Assembly (NCBI GenBank): GCA_964540415.1
Contig: CAZIMM010000037.1
Coordinates: 1 to 18,612 of the forward strand
Length of the DNA stretch: 18,612 nucleotides
Direction: 5' to 3'
DNA from: CAZIMM01 sp964540415
GTDB lineage: Bacteria; Bacillota; Clostridia; Oscillospirales; Acutalibacteraceae
The translations under genes and the position numbers were made by a program. The notes under the pieces were generated by a model. That model had not been told where the DNA came from. It did no database searches and saw only the letters and a list, made by a program, of their open reading frames with translations. This document shows, one piece after another, positions 14,432-18,612 of the stretch (its first letter is position 1; each line of letters begins with the position of its first letter).

Positions 14432-15823
14432 ATGGCAAGGGACGGCTTTTCAACAAATTTCGACAGCGAGGAGCTGCCGTTCAGCCTTGAGGCTGAGCAG
14501 GCGGTTCTGGGCTGTATACTCATTGACGCAACATGCCTGTCACAGGTGACGGTGATTCTGCGTCCGGAGTATTTTTATCTTCCGCAGCACCGTGCGATTT
14601 TCAGCACGATGCTCATGCTCGACATGAACAATCAGAGTGTGGACGCTTTGGTTGTGCTTGAGCATCTCAAAAGCGAAAACGTTTATGACGACGCCGGCGG
14701 AAAAACATATCTTTACCAGCTCGCGCAGGTTGTGCCGAGCGTTAGCAATGTGGAATCCTATGCGAACATAGTGCGCGAGAAATATTATGTCCGCACCCTC
14801 ATTTCCACAGCGCGCGAAATGATAGACTCGGCTCAGGCTCAGCAGGAGCGCGCCGATGTCATTCTCGATTCCGCAGAGCAGAAAATTTACGATATCCGCA
14901 GGGGAAAGGACACCAACGCACCGTCGAAAATCGGCGACATTCTCATCGGCGAGGTGCTTGACAGATTGCGCCAGCTCTCGTCCTCCGAGCGCGATAAATA
15001 CAAGGGTGTGCCCACCGGCTTCACCGATCTGGACAAGGCTGTTTCGGGGCTCAACCGTTCTGACCTCATCATCGTCGGAGCACGTCCCGCAATGGGCAAA
15101 ACGAGCTTTGCGCTGAACATGGCGAGGAACGTGGCTGTTGTGGGCAAGCGCAAGGTGCTGATGTTCTCTCTTGAGATGACGAAGATGCAGCTTGCGCAGA
15201 GGATACTCGCAACCGAGGCGCGCGTCAACGTTTCCAAAATGCGCTCCGGCGAAATCGACGACTCGGAATGGGACAGGCTGGGAGTCGCCACAGGCGTGCT
15301 GAACAAGGCAGAGCTTTATTTTGACGACACCTCCGGCATAACAGTGCCTGAAATGAAATCCAAAATTCGCAGACTCGGCGGAGTTGAGTGCGTGATTGTG
15401 GACTATCTCGGACTGGTGCGCTCGGCAACCAAAACCGAAAACCGCGTGCAGGAGGTTTCCGAAATCACAAGAAGCCTCAAGCTGCTGGCAAAGGATCTGG
15501 ACATTCCCGTTGTCGTCTGCTCGCAGCTTTCCAGAGCCGGAACAGAGGGCAAGGGCAAGCAGCACAGACCGCAGCTCGCGGACTTGCGTGAATCCGGTTC
15601 TATCGAGCAGGACGCTGACATAGTTCTGATGCTGTACCGCCCGAATTATTACGCCACTCCCGACAGCGCACCTGCAATGACGCCGGAGGAGCAGGAGGAA
15701 TACAACAAGGCGGAGGTCATCATCTCCAAAAACCGCCACGGCCCGACAAAGACGATTGACCTGCACTGGAATCCGGATTTCACGCTTTTCACCACACCCG
15801 AAAAAATAAGACGGGATATGTAA
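14432..15823 (+). CDS. dnaB: replicative DNA helicase DnaB
   Basis: This is the hexameric 5'-3' helicase that unwinds DNA at the fork (called DnaC in Bacillus). The 463-residue protein has the N-terminal collar domain starting at LPFSLEAEQAVLGCIL (15-30), a linker helix (about 155-180), and the RecA-like motor. The motor shows the entry motif GVPTGFTDLD (192-201), Walker A GARPAMGKT (216-224), LMFSLEM (243-249), Walker B VIVDYLGL (321-328), SQLSRA (364-369) and DLRESGSIEQDADIV (384-398), then SKNRHGPT (432-439). The loop after SQLSRA appears about two residues longer than in common relatives. There is no intein. GAGGA at the end of rplI serves as the ribosome binding site, and the stop codon abuts the tilS ATG. 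Confidence 0.97.
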   Translation: MARDGFSTNFDSEELPFSLEAEQAVLGCILIDATCLSQVTVILRPEYFYLPQHRAIFSTMLMLDMNNQSVDALVVLEHLKSENVYDDAGGKTYLYQLAQVVPSVSNVESYANIVREKYYVRTLISTAREMIDSAQAQQERADVILDSAEQKIYDIRRGKDTNAPSKIGDILIGEVLDRLRQLSSSERDKYKGVPTGFTDLDKAVSGLNRSDLIIVGARPAMGKTSFALNMARNVAVVGKRKVLMFSLEMTKMQLAQRILATEARVNVSKMRSGEIDDSEWDRLGVATGVLNKAELYFDDTSGITVPEMKSKIRRLGGVECVIVDYLGLVRSATKTENRVQEVSEITRSLKLLAKDLDIPVVVCSQLSRAGTEGKGKQHRPQLADLRESGSIEQDADIVLMLYRPNYYATPDSAPAMTPEEQEEYNKAEVIISKNRHGPTKTIDLHWNPDFTLFTTPEKIRRDM

Positions 15824-17158
15824 ATGACTCAAAAGGTTATCGAAACAATCAAGCGTTGCCGTATGCTGTCTCCCGGAGCGGCGGTTATTGCCGCGGTTTC
15901 CGGCGGGGCGGATTCGATGGCGCTTGTTTCATTGCTCAACAGCATAAAGGACTCTGCGGGCTTCACCCTCTGCGCCGCTCATGTTGACCACGGCATACGC
16001 GGCGAGACGGCCGAGAGGGACAGACTGTTTGTTGAGAGCCAGTGCAAAAAGCTCGGCATCGCTCTGCATGTTCTGTGCGCAGACGTTCCGGCGCACGCAA
16101 AGGAAACGGGGCTCGGGCTTGAGGAGTGCGGCAGAAAAATACGCTATGAGTTTTTTGCCTCAATCAATCCCGATGCGCTCATTGCAACCGCCCACACGCA
16201 GACCGACAACATCGAAACCGTGCTTTTCAATCTCACCCGCGGGTCGGGGCTGAAGGGTCTGTGCGGGATACCGCCCGTCAGGGGCAACATCATCCGCCCT
16301 CTCATTGACTGTTCAAGGGCTGAAGTTGAGCAATACTGCGCCGAAAACGGCATTGAATATATCACCGACGAAACAAATTTTGAGAGAGAATTCAGCCGCA
16401 ACAAAATCAGGCTGGACGCGGTGCCTGTGCTCAGAGAAATAAACCCGGGGCTGGAGAACGCTTTTCTCCGCTGCACACAAGCCCTCACCCTTGATGAACA
16501 GCTGCTTTCGTCGCTTGCGGAGGAGCTGCTTGCCGAAACAAGGCTTTCCGGCGGCTGGAGTGTTTCCGGCTTGAAAAAAAGCCATCCTGCGCTGATGCGC
16601 AGAGCGGCGGCACGAATCATTGAGAGCGAAACGGGAATTGCACCGGAGGAAAAGCACATTGCGGCACTCTGCTCGGTCATTGTCGGCGGGGGCGCGGTGC
16701 AGGTTTGCTCCGGCGCGTCGTTTGTCTCGCAAAGAGGTTTGCTCCGCAAAATCAGTCCGTGCAAGCCGGTTGCTGCACGGGAGGTGACGTTCACAAACGG
16801 AGTTTTTTCCGGTGAAGAACTGAAAATTGAAAAAAAACAGACGTTTTCTGAATTAAGTACACAAAAAATTCACAAAGATATATTGGCGAATCAATTAGAT
16901 TATGATAAAATTGAGGGTAATCTTTCGTTAAGAGGAATTCTGCCGGGCGATGTTTTTCGTCAGAACGGCAGAGGTGTGACGAAAAAGCTGCGCCGGATTT
17001 TCAGCGAAAAAGGAATTCCGGCGGATTGCAGAGGCGCGGTTGCACTGCTTGCCGACAGCGGCGGCGTAATCTGGGTTGACGGCATCGGCGTATGCGAGCG
17101 CTGCGCCGTGACCGAGCTCACAAAAACATTTTTGATAATTACAAAAGAGGACGGGTAA
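15824..17158 (+). CDS. tilS: tRNA(Ile)-lysidine synthase
   Basis: TilS changes C34 of tRNA-Ile(CAU) to lysidine, so that it reads AUA and is charged with isoleucine. The 444 residues are family length. The N-type ATP pyrophosphatase P-loop SGGADS lies at 26-31. It is followed by AAHVDHGIRGETAERD (51-66), TAHTQTDNIETVLFNLTRGSGLKGL (about 122-146) and the tRNA-recognition region with TDETNFEREFSRNKIR (181-196). A TilS C-terminal domain is seen at about 365-435 (LRGILPGDVFRQ, then GVTKKLRRIF). The linker between domains (about 325-365) is AT-rich, with TTA, ATA and AGA codons rare nearby, and holds a likely promoter. The ATG directly follows the dnaB stop (zero gap). hpt comes 4 bases later, as in the conserved tilS-hpt-ftsH order. 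Confidence 0.96.
   Translation: MTQKVIETIKRCRMLSPGAAVIAAVSGGADSMALVSLLNSIKDSAGFTLCAAHVDHGIRGETAERDRLFVESQCKKLGIALHVLCADVPAHAKETGLGLEECGRKIRYEFFASINPDALIATAHTQTDNIETVLFNLTRGSGLKGLCGIPPVRGNIIRPLIDCSRAEVEQYCAENGIEYITDETNFEREFSRNKIRLDAVPVLREINPGLENAFLRCTQALTLDEQLLSSLAEELLAETRLSGGWSVSGLKKSHPALMRRAAARIIESETGIAPEEKHIAALCSVIVGGGAVQVCSGASFVSQRGLLRKISPCKPVAAREVTFTNGVFSGEELKIEKKQTFSELSTQKIHKDILANQLDYDKIEGNLSLRGILPGDVFRQNGRGVTKKLRRIFSEKGIPADCRGAVALLADSGGVIWVDGIGVCERCAVTELTKTFLIITKEDG
16883..16911 (+). promoter_or_regulatory. likely internal promoter inside tilS for hpt-ftsH
   Basis: TTGGCG (16883-16888, 4 of 6), a 17-base spacer and TAAAAT (16906-16911, 5 of 6) are preceded by TGA, an extended -10 (TGATAAAAT). 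The site lies in a strikingly AT-rich part of an otherwise GC-balanced gene, about 250 bases before hpt. It is a prediction; AT-rich DNA also gives chance matches. Confidence 0.4.
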
Positions 17159-17162
17159 AGAT

Positions 17163-17699
17163 ATGATAGAAATTGAAAAACTTGTGATTTCCGAGGAGGA
17201 GCTTAAAGAAATTGTCACGCGGCTGGGTGAGCAGATAACCAGAGACTATGCCGGCAAAAAGCTCTTGCTCGTAGGAATACTTCGCGGTTCATTTGTTTTT
17301 ATGGCGGATCTGGTGCGCAAAATCGATCTGGACTGCTGCATTGATTTCATGTGCGTTTCAAGCTACAGCGGCACCGAGACCACCGGAAGGCTGCGAATTG
17401 AAAAGGACCTGACTGATGACCCCTCCGGGATGGACATACTTTTTATTGAAGACATCCTCGACACCGGAATTACTCTTCACGGAGTGCTGCGCCACCTGCA
17501 CGACAGGGGAGCGGCAAGCATCAAAATATGCACACTGCTCGACAAGCCGTCCCGCCGCAGGGCACCGATTGAAGCTGAATATGTCGGAGCAGTTGTGCCG
17601 GACGAGTTCATAGTCGGCTACGGCCTTGACTTCAATCAGAAATACCGCAATCTTCCTTATATTGCTGTTCCGAAACTGCACGATGCAGGCAACCAATAA
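17163..17699 (+). CDS. hpt: hypoxanthine(-guanine) phosphoribosyltransferase
   Basis: Hpt salvages hypoxanthine and guanine with PRPP to IMP and GMP. The 178 residues are family length. Seen are GILRGSFVFMADLVR (38-52), SSYSGTETTG (66-75, flexible loop), the PRPP loop FIEDILDTGITL (94-105), LLDKPSRR (about 122-129) and the purine-binding end DEFIVGYGLDFNQKYRNLPYIAV. ATG 17163 lies 4 bases after the tilS stop with a GAGG-containing site inside the tilS end. ftsH follows 21 bases on. In Firmicutes the tilS-hpt-ftsH order is conserved, and in Bacillus the TilS and HprT proteins have been reported to activate ftsH expression; whether that holds here is unknown. Confidence 0.96.
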   Translation: MIEIEKLVISEEELKEIVTRLGEQITRDYAGKKLLLVGILRGSFVFMADLVRKIDLDCCIDFMCVSSYSGTETTGRLRIEKDLTDDPSGMDILFIEDILDTGITLHGVLRHLHDRGAASIKICTLLDKPSRRRAPIEAEYVGAVVPDEFIVGYGLDFNQKYRNLPYIAVPKLHDAGNQ

Positions 17700-17707
17700 T
17701 GGATTTT

Positions 17708-17712
17708 GGAGG
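17708..17712 (+). promoter_or_regulatory. ribosome binding site setting the TTG start of ftsH
   Basis: GGAGG lies exactly 8 bases before TTG 17721. The nearby ATGs at 17699 and 17716 are in other frames that stop after a few codons. Confidence 0.85.
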
Positions 17713-17720
17713 ACAATGAA

Positions 17721-18612
17721 TTGGACACAAAAAAGCTCAAAACGCTGATACCGTATGTGCTCATTCCGCTGGTTATCATCCTCGGAGTGACTTTCTTTAC
17801 CGGCACTCAGAAACAGGATAAGACGCTCTATTATGAGGTGGTGTCCCTCTTCACGGAGGACAGGGTCTCGGAGTATTCACTGAATCTGAGCAGCGGCGCT
17901 CTCACATACAAGCTCAGGGACGATGCGAGCACAAAGAAGTACACCGTCCCGAACGTGAACATTTTTCTTGAGGATGTTCATGAGCACGTCAGGGAATATA
18001 ACGATGCAAACCCGGAGACTCCGGTAAAATTCGATTATCAGGAAGGCTCCTCCGGTTCGTGGCTTCTCAATGTTCTTCCGACATTTCTGATTATGCTCAT
18101 CATCGGCGGCATGATGCTGTTCATGGTGCGCAGAATGAGTCAGCAGGTCAGCAGCGAAAACAACCGCACCCTCAGCTTCGGCAAGGCGCGCGTTAAACAG
18201 GGAAAGGACGAAAAGAGAAAAACGACCTTTGACGATGTTGCCGGAGCGGATGAGGAAAAAGAGGAACTGAGTGAAATTGTCGAGTTCCTCAAAAGCCCGG
18301 TCAAGTTCAATGACCTCGGTGCCAGAATACCCAAGGGCGTTCTGCTCGTGGGCCCTCCCGGCACAGGCAAAACCCTGCTTGCAAGAGCGGTTGCGGGCGA
18401 GGCGGATGTTCCGTTTTTCTCGATTTCCGGCTCTGACTTTGTTGAAATGTATGTCGGCGTGGGCGCTTCGCGTGTGCGCGACCTTTTTGACCAGGCAAAA
18501 AAGAATTCCCCGTCAATCATTTTCATTGATGAAATCGACGCTGTCGGCCGTCACAGAGGCGCCGGCATGGGCGGCGGGCACGACGAGCGCGAGCAGACGC
18601 TCAACCAGCTGC
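17721..18612 (+). CDS. ftsH: ATP-dependent zinc metalloprotease FtsH, N-terminal part, cut by window edge
   Basis: FtsH is a hexameric membrane AAA+ protease that removes damaged or regulatory proteins. The first 297 residues are in the window; the second region of homology and the HEXXH zinc protease lie beyond the right edge. The visible order is a first membrane helix (about 9-27), an extracytoplasmic domain (about 28-113), a second membrane helix (about 115-136), then the AAA domain from TTFDDVAGADEEKEEL (168-183). Walker A GPPGTGKT is at 211-218, the pore motif FVEMYVG at 240-246 and Walker B IIFIDEID at 266-273. The start is TTG 17721, because GGAGG is 8 bases upstream and there is no in-frame ATG or GTG between the hpt stop and it; a TTG at 17706 overlaps the binding site. 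Confidence 0.96.
   Translation, partial: MDTKKLKTLIPYVLIPLVIILGVTFFTGTQKQDKTLYYEVVSLFTEDRVSEYSLNLSSGALTYKLRDDASTKKYTVPNVNIFLEDVHEHVREYNDANPETPVKFDYQEGSSGSWLLNVLPTFLIMLIIGGMMLFMVRRMSQQVSSENNRTLSFGKARVKQGKDEKRKTTFDDVAGADEEKEELSEIVEFLKSPVKFNDLGARIPKGVLLVGPPGTGKTLLARAVAGEADVPFFSISGSDFVEMYVGVGASRVRDLFDQAKKNSPSIIFIDEIDAVGRHRGAGMGGGHDEREQTLNQL

Noticed and set aside
13772..14523. A 250-residue minus-strand frame across rpiB, rplI and the dnaB start
   Set aside because: It spans three well-supported plus-strand genes and shows no family motif; it is a shadow frame.
14540..15832. A 430-residue open frame antisense to dnaB
   Set aside because: It lies fully opposite a clear dnaB with all motifs, shows no recognisable domain, is rich in His, Arg and Val as shadow frames are, and has no supporting ribosome binding site.
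1..18612. Mobile elements, CRISPR arrays, defence or toxin-antitoxin genes
   Set aside because: I looked for transposase or integrase motifs, regularly spaced repeats, and small toxin-antitoxin pairs. None is present; nearly all the window is accounted for by recognisable chromosomal genes.

Overview
The window looks like chromosomal DNA of an anaerobic Clostridia-type Firmicute, most like the Ruminococcaceae/Oscillospiraceae group. This is inferred from protein families, gene order, good GGAGG-type ribosome binding sites, frequent TTG and GTG starts, and an IlvD of the oxygen-labile [4Fe-4S] type. No species can be named from the sequence alone. Gene density is very high, no gene-free stretch reaches 300 bases, and I see no tRNA, rRNA, CRISPR, insertion sequence or prophage.

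The window is split by one divergent promoter region (about 12659-12819). Everything to its left is on the minus strand and everything to its right is on the plus strand.

Minus strand, in order of transcription (right to left). From a strong promoter in the divergent region come ilvD (branched-chain amino acid synthesis), a single-domain chromate-transporter homologue whose start overlaps the ilvD stop, a secreted lipase-like protein with an Ig-like module, an ABC exporter (ATPase plus a duplicated 536-residue permease, overlapping by 4 bases), rarA (stalled-fork AAA ATPase) and uvrC (nucleotide excision repair). The spacings are 4-base overlaps to 43 bases, so these seven genes could be one transcript. 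A second clear promoter, whose -35 box lies on the uvrC stop codon, drives a sugar-type GPH/MFS transporter and a small lipoprotein. The last gene, a CNNM/CorC-type DUF21 membrane protein, runs off the left edge.

Plus strand: tsaB (tRNA t6A), rpiB (pentose phosphate), rplI (ribosomal protein bL9), dnaB (replicative helicase), tilS (tRNA-Ile lysidine), hpt (purine salvage) and the first 297 codons of ftsH (membrane AAA protease). The gaps are 0 to 21 bases, so this is a housekeeping operon for translation, replication and salvage. A probable internal promoter lies in an AT-rich linker of tilS, ahead of hpt-ftsH.

I did not find a convincing undescribed system. The most useful second looks are the unpaired short ChrA coupled to ilvD, the secreted lipase-like protein, the palindrome over the transporter promoter, the repeated -10 boxes of the ilvD promoter, and the internal tilS promoter. 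Several starts (MFS transporter, ilvD, tsaB, rpiB, rplI, ftsH) were set by ribosome binding site position rather than by the longest reading frame.
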